Assembly (NCBI RefSeq): GCF_026151205.1 | Contig: NC_087076.1 | Location: 19,091,919 to 19,151,918, forward strand | DNA from: Bolinopsis microptera | Taxonomy: Eukaryota; Ctenophora; Tentaculata; Lobata; Bolinopsidae | Direction of reading: 5' to 3' | DNA length: 60,000 nucleotides | In this document: positions 45,831 to 58,152 of the stretch, one piece after another | Layout: every line of letters starts with the position of its first letter | Numbering within the stretch: position 1 is the first letter of the stretch | Notes under the pieces: model-generated | What the model saw: the letters and a program-made list of their open reading frames with translations, nothing else | The model's database searches: none | Told to the model about the DNA's origin: nothing | Translations under genes and position numbers: made by a program

Positions 45831-48106
45831 TACTGTGAGGTTAGTGTTGAGAGGAATGTAATATCTAATTCACTGTGAGGTTAGTGTTGAGAGGAATGTA
45901 ATATCTAATTCACTGTGAGGTTAGTGTTGAGAGGAATGTAATATCTAATTCACTGTGAGGTTAGTGTTGAGAGGAATGTAATATCTAATTCACTGTGAGG
46001 TTAGTGTTGAGAGGAATGTAATATCTAATTCACTGTGGGGTTAGTGTTGAGAGGAATGTAATATCTAATTCACTGTGGGGTTAGTGTTGAGAGGAATGTA
46101 ATATCTAATTCACTGTGAGGTTAGTGTTGAGAGGAATGTAATATCTAATTCACTGTGAGGTTAGTGTTGAGAGGAATGTAATATCTAATTCACTGTGAGG
46201 TTAGTGTTGAGAGGAATGTAATATCTAATTCACTGTGAGGTTAGTGTTGAGAGGAATGTAATATCTAATTCACTGTGAGGTTAGTGTTGAGAGGAATGTA
46301 ATATCTAATTCACTGTGAGGTTAGTGTTGAGAGGAATGTAATATCTAATTCACTGTGAGGTTAGTGTTGAGAGGAATGTAATATCTAATTTACTGTGAGG
46401 TTAGTGTTGAGAGGAATGTAATATCTAATTCACTGTGAGGTTAGTGTTGAGAGGAATGTAATATCTAATTCACTGTGAGGTTAGTGTTGAGAGGAATGTA
46501 ATATCTAATTCACTGTGAGGTTAGTGTTGAGAGGAATGTAATATCTAATTCACTGTGGGGTTAGTGTTGAGAGGAATGTAATATCTAATTCACTGTGAGG
46601 TTAGTGTTGAGAGGAATGTAATATCTAATTCACTGTGAGGTTAGTGTTGAGAGGAATGTAATATCTAATTCACTGTGGGGTTAGTGTTGAGAGGAATGTA
46701 ATATCTAATTTACTGTGAGGTTAGTGTTGAGAGGAATGTAATATCTAATTTACTGTGAGGTTAGTGTTGAGAGGAATGTAATATCTAATTTACTGTGAGG
46801 TTAGTGTTGAGAGGAATGTAATATCTAATTCACTGTGGGGTTAGTGTTGAGAGGAATGTAATATCTAATTCACTGTGGGGTTAGTGTTGAGAGGAATGTA
46901 ATATCTAATTCACTGTGAGGTTAGTGTTGAGAGGAATGTAATATCTAATTCACTGTAAGGTTAGTGTTGAGAGGAATGTAATATCTAATTCACTGTGAGG
47001 TTAGTGTTGAGAGGAATGTAATATCTAATTCACTGTGGGGTTAGTGTTGAGAGGAATGTAATATCTAATTCACTGTGGGGTTAGTGTTGAGAGGAATGTA
47101 ATATCTAATTCACTGTGAGGTTAGTGTTGAGAGGAATGTAATATCTAATTCACTGTGAGGTTAGTGTTGAGAGGAATGTAATATCTAATTCACTGTGAGG
47201 TTAGTGTTGAGAGGAATGTAATATCTAATTCACTGTGAGGTTAGTGTTGAGAGGAATGTAATATCTAATTCACTGTGAGGTTAGTGTTGAGAGGAATGTA
47301 ATATCTAATTTACTGTGAGGTTAGTGTTGAGAGGAATGTAATATCTAATTCACTGTGAGGTTAGTGTTGAGAGGAATGTAATATCTAATTCACTGTGAGG
47401 TTAGTGTTGAGAGGAATGTAATATCTAATTCACTGTGAGGTTAGTGTTGAGAGGAATGTAATATCTAATTCACTGTGGGGTTAGTGTTGAGAGGAATGTA
47501 ATATCTAATTCACTGTGAGGTTAGTGTTGAGAGGAATGTAATATCTAATTCACTGTGAGGTTAGTGTTGAGAGGAATGTAATATCTAATTCACTGTGAGG
47601 TTAGTGTTGAGAGGAATGTAATATCTAATTCACTGTGGGGTTAGTGTTGAGAGGAATGTAATATCTAATTCACTGTGAGGTTAGTGTTGAGAGGAATGTA
47701 ATATCTAATTCACTGTGAGGTTAGTGTTGAGAGGAATGTAATATCTAATTCACTGTGAGGTTAGTGTTGAGAGGAATGTAATATCTAATTCACTGTGAGG
47801 TTAGTGTTGAGAGGAATGTAATATCTAATTCACTGTGAGGTTAGTGTTGAGAGGAATGTAATATTTAATTCACTGTGAGGTTAGTGTTGAGAGGAATGTA
47901 ATATCTAATTCACTGTGAGGTTAGTGTTGAGAGGAATGTAATATCTAATTCACTGTGAGGTTAGTGTTGAGAGGAATGTAATATCTAATTCACTGTGAGG
48001 TTAGTGTTGAGAGGAATGTAATATCTAATTCACTGTGAGGTTAGTGTTGAGAGGAATGTAATATCTAATTCACTGTGGGGTTAGTGTTGAGAGGAATGTA
48101 ATATCT
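45831..48106 (+). repeat. 40-bp satellite array, about 57 copies
   Basis: The unit TTAGTGTTGAGAGGAATGTA-ATATCTAATTCACTGTGAGG repeats 57 times with an exact 40-bp step and no indel. Variation is nearly confined to two positions: GTGAGG/GTGGGG (11 units with GGGG) and CACTG/TACTG (six units). Single changes also occur near 46957 and 47865. It is bounded by GTTACTGCAGC on the left and CTGCAGTAACC on the right. Confidence 0.98.
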
Positions 48107-48582
48107 GCAGTAACCATGGTAACTATTGCTAATTCACACATCCTTGTAGTAAGGCTTACTAAAGGTAAAGGAAGAATTGACCATGAACTGAACTGGGCAC
48201 TGATAGCTAGAATTGTCTAATGCTTGACAATATCTTCGGCTTTTATGTATTGATCAAGTACCGAACATGTCCCACAATCAATATTTTATATATAATAACA
48301 TGTATGTTAAAATAGCTTGATTTAGCACAGTCGTCCTAATGTCCCTCCGATTGGTTCAATGGTGCTACAAATGTTTGCAGCCCACATGGGGAGGGGGGCC
48401 GGCATTGTAGTCCAGAAATTTGGGAGAATGCGATTTTTAACAAAATTATCTGTTCTGATTAAGGCACAAATTTACGAGAATAAGTAATGACTGGTGGAAA
48501 TAAATGTTTGAGTCATTTATTAGTAGTTTAATACTTGAAAACTGTTCAAGTATTTTTCTTGAATGACCAATTAATGAGTTCA

Positions 48583-48709
48583 GGGGTCGTTCACATATTA
48601 CGTAATCAATGTTTTAGCAATTTTTACCCCCCCCCCCCCGTAATCAACCGTAAGCTTTGGAAACCCCCCCCCCCCCACTCGGCTGATTACGTAATTTGTG
48701 AACGACCCC
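48583..48709. mobile_element. 127-bp MITE with TCA target duplication
   Basis: The ends GGGGTCGTTCACATATTACG and its reverse complement enclose a C-rich centre with two runs of 13-14 C. TCA flanks both sides (48580-48582, 48710-48712). A 3-bp TNA duplication and this type of 'GGGGTCGTTCAC..TTACGT' end suggest the PIF/Harbinger or ISL2EU group. Confidence 0.65.
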
Positions 48710-49287
48710 TCACTGTGGAAAGTGTCGAGCCACAAGACCTAGTATTGAGGTCTGAAAGTTAGATTACCAAAGAAAGTTTTGATAAACGGAAAATCATCAA
48801 AATAAAAAAAGAGATTTTGGATGATCTTTGAAGAGAAGCTTTTCTGCCTTTTCCTTGACCGAAATTTCACTGTTTGACTCAATTGTTGTTTTGCCTGTTA
48901 TAGTTGTTATCATATAAAATCTTTTTAATAAAATTTGTATATGATAATGTTTATATGATTTTTATATTATTTCCTTTCAGTGGATAAAAACGCAGCTAAA
49001 ATAAAACACGAAAATTGAAATCAAAATGCTACGTAATGTTTATAAGTGAAAATCAAGATCATTATCCTTTCATTTTCAACATTTCATTTATTTATTTCAA
49101 ATCTTATTAAAAATGCCTCTAATCTTAATTTTATTCCATGCTATAACAGAAGTATGATAAAGAATTCAAACCAAAGAAGATAAAGTATTTTAACAAATCA
49201 TGTTTGCACTAATTAAACCACTGTTAGCTCCTGGACCGTTTTGTCCTCCAGCCTTCGTCTTCAGCCAGCAGTGGTTGTCAGACTTTC

Positions 49288-50493
49288 TTATAGTGAAGTT
49301 TCACACTCCATGTTCCTACTGATCTTGGCGTTGTTTTTAGAGGGTCCATTCTCTCCTCCTCTCTTCCTCTTCAACCAGCAGTAGTTGTCTGACTTCTGTA
49401 GAGTGTATGATTGGCAATCAGCTGTATCACTACACGCTATGGCACAGGCCTCATAGCTCTCAGCTCTGAAGCTCCTCAAATCTGCACCTACGAAGTCAAA
49501 ACCGTCCATGGCACATGATCTGTCGGAAGCTACAAAGCCTGGTTTTGGAGCACAGTCGATGTTCATACTGATTTGACCATCAGAGGGTTTGGGTCCAGTC
49601 CGTCCTCCTCGCTTGTTCTTTAGCCAGCAGTAGTTGTTAGATTTCTTGAGGGTGAAGGACTGACAGTCTGGTGTGTCTCGGCAGTGGCTAGCACAGTCCT
49701 CGAAGCTTTCTGATATAAAGCTTTTGAGGTCTGCTCCATCGAAGTCAAAGTTGTCTCTTTTGCAACTACTGTCTACAGCTGACCTGTCACACTCCAAGTT
49801 CATGCTGGTCCGAGCGGCGTTGGTTGACGGGCCGTTTTGTCCACTTTTCTTGTTCTTCAGCAGACAATCTGAGTTCCTCATGGTGATGGATTTGCAGCCG
49901 GGTTCGTTAACACATGCCATGGCACAAGCTTCAAAGCTTGATGCGCTGAAACTTCGGATGTCAGCTCCATAAAAGTCAAATCCAACTCTTTTGCAATTCA
50001 AGTCATATGGGAGTGGCTCTGGCTGTGGTTCTGGTTGTGGTTCTGGCTGTGGTTCTGGATGTGGTTCGGGTTGTGGTTCTGGTTGTGGTTCTGGTTGTGG
50101 TTCTGGTTGTGGTTCTGGTTGTGGTTCTGGCTGTGGTTCTGGCTGTGGTTCTGGTTGTGGTTCTGGTTGTGGTTCTGGTTGTGGTTCTGGCTGCGGTTCT
50201 GGTTGTGGTTCCGGCTCTGGCTCTGGTTCAACTTTTTTGTCGCAAGAGTAGTCACATTTCTTTAACCGTTTCTCGATCGTTCTGCATTTCCTCATATCCT
50301 TTTTATTAAGTTCCCCATCTCCAGAGATACACCCTGCTGTTGATTTGTATCCCTCTTTTAGACACGACTCAAACTTCAAGACGTTCTTGGCGCATCTCGC
50401 TGCAGCTCTTCTTCTCCTTTTGTCTCCTTTTGCTCCTTCAACGAGTCCAAGGACGGCTACGATAGCCACTAGAAAAACGAAAAGTCTCGCCAT
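49288..50493 (-). CDS. Secreted protein with PEPQ stalk and three PAN domains
   Basis: A 401-residue single-exon minus-strand gene. Residues 1-20 form a signal peptide ([20 protein letters not shown]). Residues ~21-85 are basic and contain six cysteines. Residues ~88-160 are a Pro-Glu-Pro-Gln stalk of about 17 repeats encoded by a 12-bp minisatellite. Three PAN/apple-type repeats follow (about 167-236, 242-318, 325-399), each with 'C-x(4)-F-D-F-x-G-A-D-x-x-S-F', 'F/Y-E-x-C-A-x-x-C', 'D/G-C-x-S' and 'C-x-L-K'. PAN modules bind proteins or glycans, so the product is likely extracellular, such as a mucus, capsule or matrix component. A TATTTAAA box lies about 50 bp upstream of the ATG (50491-50493). 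It is unlike the nested PAN gene at 16-17 kb in architecture. The precise role is unknown. Confidence 0.85.
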   Translation of the reverse strand: MARLFVFLVAIVAVLGLVEGAKGDKRRRRAAARCAKNVLKFESCLKEGYKSTAGCISGDGELNKKDMRKCRTIEKRLKKCDYSCDKKVEPEPEPEPQPEPQPEPQPEPQPEPQPEPQPEPQPEPQPEPQPEPQPEPQPEPQPEPHPEPQPEPQPEPQPEPLPYDLNCKRVGFDFYGADIRSFSASSFEACAMACVNEPGCKSITMRNSDCLLKNKKSGQNGPSTNAARTSMNLECDRSAVDSSCKRDNFDFDGADLKSFISESFEDCASHCRDTPDCQSFTLKKSNNYCWLKNKRGGRTGPKPSDGQISMNIDCAPKPGFVASDRSCAMDGFDFVGADLRSFRAESYEACAIACSDTADCQSYTLQKSDNYCWLKRKRGGENGPSKNNAKISRNMECETSL

Positions 50494-50540
50494 TGTGCTG
50501 AACTAAGGCTGAAAAGTGAGGTACGGACCACAGGACCGTC

Positions 50541-50646
50541 CTTTAAATACCGTAGTCATGCTCCGTCATTCCACACACATGAAAAGCAGTCTCCTTACCC
50601 ATTAATCTCTAGCTTTTTTATAAAACACGTGATTCGATCACGTGAT
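50541..50646 (-). promoter_or_regulatory. Putative promoter of the PEPQ-PAN gene
   Basis: On the minus strand GGTATTTAAAGG at about 50541-50552 is a TATA-like box some 50 bp before the start codon. About 80 bp further upstream the dyad CACGTGATTCGATCACGTG (50626-50644) holds two E-boxes. The segment from about 50575 outward recurs at 52040, so this upstream region is itself duplicated. Confidence 0.45.
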
Positions 50647-51190
50647 GTTATCTCATTGTAAACATGGTTTATTTGTTCCATTCTGGCGAGGATAGTTAAT
50701 GACCAATGGAAGCACTTAAACATCGTGCCTGTTCTAAAAAAAGGGAATTTGACCAAAGTAGATAACTATAGAGGTATTGCACTGACATCTATACTATGCT
50801 ATAGTGAGTAAGACTCTCAATAAGATGATACAGAACAGGATCAAGCCTGCCATGGAAGACATCTTAAGGATCAATCATAACGGATTTAGGGAGAGTAGGT
50901 CAACAACTAGCCATATTCTTGGTCTAAGAAGGGTATTCGAGGGAGCCCGGGATAAAGATCTGACTGCGGAAATGCTCTTCATTGATTTCAAGAAGGCATT
51001 CGACAGCGTGCACCGTGGACTCCTCATGAAGATCCTCCTGGCATATGGCATTCCCAAGGAGATTGTAGGTTTGATACAAAGAATGTATGCAGATACTTTT
51101 GCTCGTGTGATTACCGTGTGATGCAGGGAGACACCTTGGCGCCCTATCTATTCATAATCGTAATCGACTACATTATGAGGGTGTCCTTAT
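50575..51190 (+). pseudogene. LINE reverse-transcriptase fragment, copy 1
   Basis: After a non-coding lead, the translation gives HLNIVPVLKKGNLTKVDNYR, then SKTLNKMIQNRIKPAMED, INHNGFRESRSTTSHI and the polymerase motif A FIDFKKAFDSVHRGLL. After a deletion MQGDTLAPYLFIIVIDYIMR follows out of phase. These are the fingers and palm motifs of a non-LTR reverse transcriptase. An extra 11 bp and the later shift show it is dead. 51200-52030 contains no gene I can support. Confidence 0.8.
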
Positions 51191-52039
51191 ATTAGAGGGT
51201 AAGGACGACCTTGATCTTATAAGTATAGTGTTGCGGAGGCACAAGATTTCCTTTGAAGTCTGGAACTGGCCGCCAACTCAGTTGAACCCCTTCAAGGACA
51301 TCGTCGAAGGGGAAGACCACACCTCACATATATCGACATCCTTCGGAGGGACACAAGGACAAAAGAAAATCGCGATTATTTTGGCCAAAAATCGCGGCGC
51401 CGCGACAAGCGGTCCATTGTTCAATAACAAGCAAAACACAAATCAATAACTATAGATCCGACGACGTTTTTGACAAGTATCTGACAAGTGACAATCAGTT
51501 ACAACACTGATTTCACCTACTGCACAATTTCATAATCCATGGTATGTCTAGTGGTCAATTTTATGTCTAGTGGTCAAGTCTTTCGCCAACAAGGTTACTT
51601 CAGCACTCAACAGGCGAGTGAGAGTGGGTTAAGAAATGCTTGTGAAAGTGGATTCCTGGAAACCAATTTTCTCCACGGACAATGCTATTATATATACCCT
51701 GATCATTATGAGCCTAACAGTTTTTGTTAGTTTTCTGGTAATGTTCAGGTAGTTTAATCCTGTCTAGTAGTAGTACTAATATAGATTTGATCACGTGGGG
51801 CCTGACTGCTATGATCGCTACCTATGAATCTGGAAAGAATGTGATACATCCTGGTTCCTTTATAGGGTTTATTATTTTATTTGTTATTGCATATTGAGCT
51901 GCTGAGTGTTGTGTTAATTGTTGCCGATCGGGAGAGACTCAAGGATCGAGGGACAATAGTCTTACATGTTCTGGAATTGTTGTTTACGCACTACACTGTA
52001 CACATTCTTGACAAGTTTCTAAACGTACCCGTCCTCCCA

Positions 52040-52445
52040 CACACATGAAAAGCAGTCTCCTTACCCATTAATCTCTAGCTTTGTTATAAAAACACGTGAT
52101 TCGATCACGTGATGTTATCTCATTGTAAACATGGTTTATTTGTTCCGTTCTGGTGAGGTTAGTTAATGGTGATGTCCCTGACCAATGGACGCACTTAAAC
52201 ATCGTGCCTGGTCTAAAAAAAGGGAATTTGACCAAAGTAGATAACTATAGAGGTATTGCACTGACATCTATAGTGAGTAAGACTCTCAATAAGATGATAC
52301 TGAACAGGATCAAGCCTGCCATGGAAGACATCCTAAGGATCAATCAGAACGGATTTAGGGAGAGTAGGTCAACAACTAGCCATATTCTTGGTATAAGAAG
52401 GGTATTCGAGGGAGCCCGGGATAAAGATCTGACTGCGGTAATGCT
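52040..52445 (+). pseudogene. LINE reverse-transcriptase fragment, copy 2
   Basis: A near-identical copy of 50575-50980, including its non-coding lead with the CACGTG dyad. It reads DQWTHLNIVPGLKKGNLTK through GFRESRSTTSHILGIRRVFE and then breaks off after KDLTAVML. It lacks the 11-bp insertion of copy 1. Confidence 0.8.
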
Positions 52446-52757
52446 AGTAGTAGAGGAAAGCCCTTTATAGATAGTATCTTTTAGAAACTATACAGCACAG
52501 CAACCCTTTTTGAATAGTTTTCTCATTCTAATGTTTCTCTAACCTAATCCAAGCTCTCAGTAAATATAGAACATTTTAAAAGTTACCTGAAAAAAACGGA
52601 GTTGACTCATCACATTCGAATGTAAACTGAATCGGAGCCATATAACTGAACAGAAGCAAGCTCTAAATATGTGCCAGCTACAGCTCAGCAGTATCATATA
52701 CAATATGGTTTAAAGTACTATCTAAAGATTTGGAGTAGTATCATAAGCCTTTTTTAA

Positions 52758-52905
52758 CCTAATGCAAAAAAGTGCATCAAAAAATATTTGTCACGAGACA
52801 AGTTAGGTCACTGTTTATGAACCGTACTTTTAAAAGTACGGTTCATAAACAGTGACCTAACTTGTCTCGTGACAAATATTTTTTGATGCAGTTTTTTGCA
52901 TTAGG
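52758..52905. mobile_element. Palindromic 148-bp MITE flanked by TTAA
   Basis: The whole element is a single palindrome without a loop. The symmetry continues through the flanking TTAA (52754-52757, 52906-52909) out to 52748-52915, with one mismatch in 84-bp arms. It begins CCTAATGCAAAAAAGTGCAT and the centre is ACCGTACTTTTAAAAGTACG. A TTAA duplication and C-rich terminus are piggyBac hallmarks. The core motif GTACTTTTAAAAGTAC is shared with both flanks of the piggyBac gene that follows. Confidence 0.75.
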
Positions 52906-53165
52906 TTAAAAAAGGTCTGCTGATTATTTTAGCACCCTGACCAGATGGTTAACAAAAGCAAGAGATTTATAGGATGTTGGCAAAGGTGGTCAAAAATGGT
53001 ACTTTCAAAAATGGTAAATTTTCGGTACCACCAGCCAATTCTCCAACTCTGATGGATCCCAAATTTGGTTTTTTAATATTGCCTAAACGATTATGCAATA
53101 AATAGGCAATAATGTGGAGCGACATACAAATCATAAATTGCCTCTAATTGAGATGTAAATTGGGT

Positions 53166-53305
53166 GTACTTTTAAAAGTACATCATTCTAGACAGTGATG
53201 TACTTTTAAAAGTACGTACTTTTAAAAGTTCATTATCTTTGTATGATGTACTTTTAAAAGGACAGGTTTCACGAAAAATGTACTTTTAAAAGTACAGGTT
53301 TATAA
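53166..53305. repeat. GTACTTTTAAAAGTAC motif cluster, left of piggyBac gene
   Basis: Five full or near-full copies of the 16-bp palindrome GTACTTTTAAAAGTAC within 140 bp. They may be subterminal transposase-binding sites of the piggyBac element. Its outer termini could not be fixed. Confidence 0.6.
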
Positions 53306-54092
53306 TTATATAGACTACACAATGTCTGCTGGCTTAATTAATGCCGGTAAGACTGTCATGGCAGGTAAATTGTTCTGAATCAGAACGGAAGTCACAACAG
53401 AAATTTTCCGCTCTGATTCGCCAGCACTGGCATAATTTCACAGTTGACTATCACTTCATGTAATTATAATAGTGTGAGGTCTCCTTATGCAATGTGTTAA
53501 TCCGATATCATTTATATTTATTACGTCTTTATATTATAACCTTTCAGTTTCATTTGGTGCAGTTTATAATAAACTTCGGTCTCAATTTATTAGACTGTCA
53601 GCAGTGCTCTCCGTGGGTATGAAGTATCGATTTTGTTGTAACGCCTTTTGCTGGTTTATTGACTAACATTTCTTAGCTTAGTATTTTCTTTTCTTATTGT
53701 AATTTTTCTTTTCTTAGTATATTCTTAGTTCATTTCTTAGCTAAGAACAGGACGTGTACATGGATTTGTCAGATACAGCGAAAAGGAGGAGGAGAAAGAG
53801 GAGCCCTGAGAAAGATGCGACCCTGGTGTGTTATACACTACTGTTATGCTATATAATATTACTTCTCTACATCTGTCATCATGAGATACAATCCAATTAT
53901 AGGCATTTTCACATTGATGAACTTATTTATTAAATGGCTAATACTCAACTACACCAGGACCATAAATTCGACGTAGGCGATCTTGTTTACAAAGAATGGG
54001 GGAGACAGTGGGAGCCGGCTCGAGTACTGAAGATTTATAGAGGAGGATCAGGAGGGATCAAGATTCAGTTTGTGGAATGTAAGAGAATGCTA

Positions 54093-54769
54093 CAGCAGGG
54101 TGTCAGAATTATTGGCGTGTTTGAAATTTTATGTGTATTTTATGATGAAATCAATATTTTTCGACGGGTCATAACTTTACTTCTGAATATCGGAATTACA
54201 AAATTCAAAAACTAGTCTGTAGACAATCGTCTGAACTTTTTCTTAATTTAAGAATTTTGTGTTGATGTACCTCAAAACCCATAATTTAGGCCGTTATCTA
54301 AAGGGTCGATTCCATACTTGGTTAGATTTACGAAGGAGTAAGGGATTTATGTGTAATTTTTTTTCGGTGAATTTTTTCTGAAATTATTCTTTAGACTAAA
54401 GTGCACAGCTCTTCAGGCAATAGCGAAACATATAGAAAACTATAGATTTTATAAAAGCTCTCTTTCTCCTCTAACTGACGCAATAAAATATAGTCAGGCG
54501 GACTCATCCCGGAATTCAGGGGAAGCAGCCAAAGGCTTCAAGTTCAATAATCCAAATTTTTCTCTTTCGTCGTGATTATCGACAAAATTTAACTTCTTTC
54601 GGACTTCTTTTTTAGACTGAATTGTAGTATGAAGGATTATTTCTCGAATGATCAAGACATCATAGGAAACTGACCCTCAGAAGTCAAGTTATGATCGTTT
54701 CTAAAAGCTTTGGTAAGCTAGAATTTTACGCAAAATTGTCTACGCGCCAATAATTATGACACCCTGCTG
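54093..54769. mobile_element. 677-bp Tc1/mariner-type MITE inside the piggyBac gene
   Basis: TA-CAGCAGGGTGTCAGAATTATTGG at the left and its reverse complement ending CCCTGCTG-TA at the right. The terminal repeats are about 28 bp. The coding frame before (KRM, 54090) and after (54770) matches when the element and one TA are ignored. Confidence 0.8.
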
Positions 54770-54856
54770 TAGATGTCCACAAACAAACCCTAAAGCTCCC
54801 AGAAGCTTTTCACAACTTAAAGAATACCGAAAATGGTGAGAATGAGAAGGGAGTAG

Positions 54857-55660
54857 CAGAAGCTGAGAGAGTTCTAGAGGAACAGAAGAGAGTGGCAGAA
54901 GCTGAGAGAGTTCTAGAGGAACAGAAGAGAGTAGCAGAAGCTGAGAGAGCTCTAGAGGAACAGAAGAGAGAAGCAGAAGCTGAGAGAGCTCTAGAGGAAC
55001 AGAACAGAGTAGCAGAAGCTGATAGAGTTCTAGAGGAACAGAACAGAGTAGCAGAAGCTGAGAGAGTTCTAGAGGAACAGAAGAGAGTAGCAGAAACTGA
55101 TAGAGTTCTAGAGGAACAGAAGAGAGTAGCAGAAGCTGAGAGAGTTCTAGAGGAACAGAAGAGAGTAGCAGAGGTTGAGAGAGTTCTAGAGGAACAGAAG
55201 AGAGTAGCAGAAGCTGAGAGAGTTCTAGAGGAACAGAAGAGAGTAGCAGAAACTGATAGAGTTCTAGAGGAACAGAAGAGAGTAGCAGAAGCTGAGAGAG
55301 TTCTAGAGGAACAGAAGAGAGTAGCAGAGGTTGAGAGAGTTCTAGAGGAACAGAAGAGAGTAGCAGAAGCTGAGAGAGTTCTAGAGGAACAGAACAGAGT
55401 AGCAGAAGCTGAGAGAGTTCTAGAGGAACAGAACAGAGTAGCAGAAGCTGAGAGAGTTCTAGAGGAACAGAAGAGAGTAGCAGAGGTTGAGACAATTCTA
55501 GAGGAGCAGAAGAGATTTGCAGAAGCTGAGCGAGTTCTAGAGGAACAGAAGAGAGTAGCATAGGCTGAGACAATTCTAGAGGAGCAGAAGAGATTTGCAG
55601 AAGCTGAGCGAGTTCTAGAGGAACAGAAGAGAGTAGCATAGGCTGAGACAATTCTAGAGG
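54857..55660 (+). repeat. 39-bp coding minisatellite (13-residue coiled-coil repeat)
   Basis: About 20 units encode variants of VAEAERVLEEQKR. They form a highly charged helix. A 78-bp double unit carrying GAG>TAG is present twice at the 3' end, so the same stop occurs at 55561 and 55639. Confidence 0.9.
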
Positions 55661-57821
55661 ATCAGAACAACGCAGCTGAGGAAATGCATAGACTACAAGA
55701 GGAAAGGAATCTTACGTTGGAACAGCAGATTGCTGATGGCAGCCAATCATGTCAGTATTCAATAGTAAACATACATCGGAAACCAGTTACAAGATCTAGG
55801 ATTGTAAACATTAAGAAAGAATACATTGAAGTAGAGGCCGCTCTGGAAGACGTGAAACAACCGGGTGAAAAAGTGGATCCTTCAAGATCGACTAAATCCC
55901 CAAAATCAAAGAAAATGGCTGAAGTTAAGAGAGAAATTCTAGAAAAAGATGTGAAGGAGTTAACAGGATCCAGACAATCAGCTCGAAGCAACACGAAGAC
56001 CAAAAATAAAGCGAAGAAACAGAAAAATGTCCGTATTAATGTTCGAGAAGAACAAACTTCTTTGCATAATAACTTGAGAACGCTGGACGAAGCTCTAGAG
56101 CTGGCAACCACAGTGTCTTCGAATGAGATAGATGTTGTCATCCTTCCTCCGGATGGTGTTGAGAGTGATACGGAAATGATCGATGACAATGATGGTGACA
56201 ATCTCCCCTTGTCTGCGGTAAAAGATACTGCTGGAACCTATGAGCTACATTTTGTAGGAGAAGAGTCAGATAATGAATTGGACACAGAACAATTGACGAC
56301 CCCTGCCCCTATTACACGAAGTTCAACTGATGCTATTAATAATAAGTATCCATACATAGTCGCTTTTCGATCAGAAGTTCAAAATATTGTCGAAGACACA
56401 TCAACAGATACATCTGAGAAGATCAATAAACTTTTAGGACTCTGCCCGAAGATTAATAACTCGTGTAAGTGGGTTGCCGACTCTGCTCAAGCTCCAAATC
56501 TTTCACCTCGCCAATCATATAGTGAGAAGGTTATTGCTAATAGATCAAAACTGATCCAAGATTTCGGTGGTTTGCTACCTCATGAAATTTTCGAGAAACT
56601 TGTAGATGACCCCGAAAACAGTTTGTTAACCCAAATTATCATTTATCACAGAGTCGGAGCGTTATGCTCATAGCCGATTTGGCGATTTAACCTTCAAGAC
56701 AAACAAAGATGAAATTAAAACGTTTATCGGGGTTTTGCTTTTGTCGGGCTATCACAAGTTACCTCAAGCACACCTCTATTGGGATTCAAATGTTGATACT
56801 AATGTGAGTGTGGTTACTGATGCCATATCAAGGAACCGATATAATTTGCTGAAGAAGTACATTCATTGCGTAGACAATCGAGATGTGGACACCACAGATA
56901 AGTATTGGAAGGTAAGACCTCTCTACGATATCATGAATCAAAGTCTGGCTAAGTTCAAGAACCTTGATAATACGTTTAGTATTGACGAGCAGATGGTCCC
57001 TTACACCGGGATGCATAGCGCTAAACAACGCATGAAGGATAAGAGTATCCGATTTGGCTATAAAAACTTTTGGCTGGTTGGCTCATCGGGATTCCCGTAC
57101 CACTGCCTCCCTTACTGTGGTAAGAAAGGAATTGGCGGAGATCCCGGAAAGAACCTCACCAGTCGGGTTACCTTACATGACAACTGGCCATGGAGATTCT
57201 TGAACCCAAAGAAAGTAACGTCTTTTATGACAATTGGTTTGCCAGCTATAAGCTGTTGGCCATATTCTCTGCCATGGAGCTTGGAGCATCTTGTACTATT
57301 CAAAGTCAGAGAACAAATAGCTGCCCCACCAAGACTGATTCTGCACTTAAGAAAGAAGGGCGTGGGAGCTTTTCAAAGGGAATTGACGAGTTTACAGGGG
57401 TGACCATTGTAAAATGGCATGACAATAGCGTCGTGAATGTTGGTTCCAACATCTTTACTGTTAATCCTATCACAGATGTGGAACGGTACAGTCAAGCAGA
57501 AAAGAAGAAGATTAAAATCAAACGGCCATCTCTTGTCAAGGAGTATAACAAGGGAATGGGTAACGTTGATGTGTTTGATGGCCATGTTGCTAGCTACAGA
57601 ATCTCTCTAAGGGGAAGAAAGTGGTGGTGGCCACACCTAATAAATACGCTTGATTGCCTGAAAGCTGCATCATATTCTTTGTATGAGATATGTCATTCGA
57701 ATGAAAAGACGAAACTGACATATCTGAACTTCATTCGACGAATAACAATAGCCTACCTGAAGAAGAGATTGCAGCCCCCATCATCGCTATGCCAAAGAGT
57801 TGCAGTGTGGAAGGGTGACAA

Positions 57822-58152
57822 GTCCAGTGGCGTAACTTAGGGCCCCGCAGACCCCGCTGTGCGGGGGGGCGCCGTATAAGGGGGGCGCAATTTTCCTGAA
57901 TTTTAGGCCCTTTCACTGAAAAAACGCCTTGTTTGTGTATTTCCCTGTCCAATTTAGCGTTCGGTCGACGCGAAAAAAAATATTTGGGGTACCCTTTTTT
58001 GCTTCAGGGGGCGCAAAAAGCTGTAGGGGGCGAGAAAAAAAGTACCCGACCTTTTTTTTTTTTTAAATAATTTTTTTAGGGACACAAAAATGTTCAGGGG
58101 GGCGCTTTTCGTCACTGAGCGGGGGGGCGCCAACAGGCAAAGTTACGCCACT
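57822..58152. mobile_element. 331-bp hAT-type MITE with GGTGACAA duplication
   Basis: The termini (CAGTGGCGTAACTT and AAGTTACGCCACT) are inverted repeats. GGTGACAA occurs at 57814-57821 and 58153-58160. The transposase reading frame runs WKGDN across the site when one copy is ignored, proving the insertion point. The inside is G-rich with ggggcgc blocks and no ORF. The 8-bp duplication and CAGTGGCG end fit hAT. Confidence 0.85.

Noticed and set aside
45831-48106. CRISPR-like regular array
   Set aside because: Units are contiguous 40-bp copies with no unique spacers, in animal DNA without cas genes. It is a satellite.
49998-50309. Open frames on the plus strand (Cys-Gly-Ser, Trp-Phe-Leu and Val-rich) and an alternative minus frame (Asn-Gln-rich) over the stalk repeat
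   Set aside because: All arise from the 12-bp repeat encoding the PEPQ stalk. The minus-strand 401-residue frame has a signal peptide and PAN domains.
54740-55651. 303-codon minus-strand open frame rich in LLLSSVPLELSQ
   Set aside because: It is the antisense shadow of the 39-bp coiled-coil minisatellite. The plus frame continues into piggyBac domains and the minus frame has no family features.
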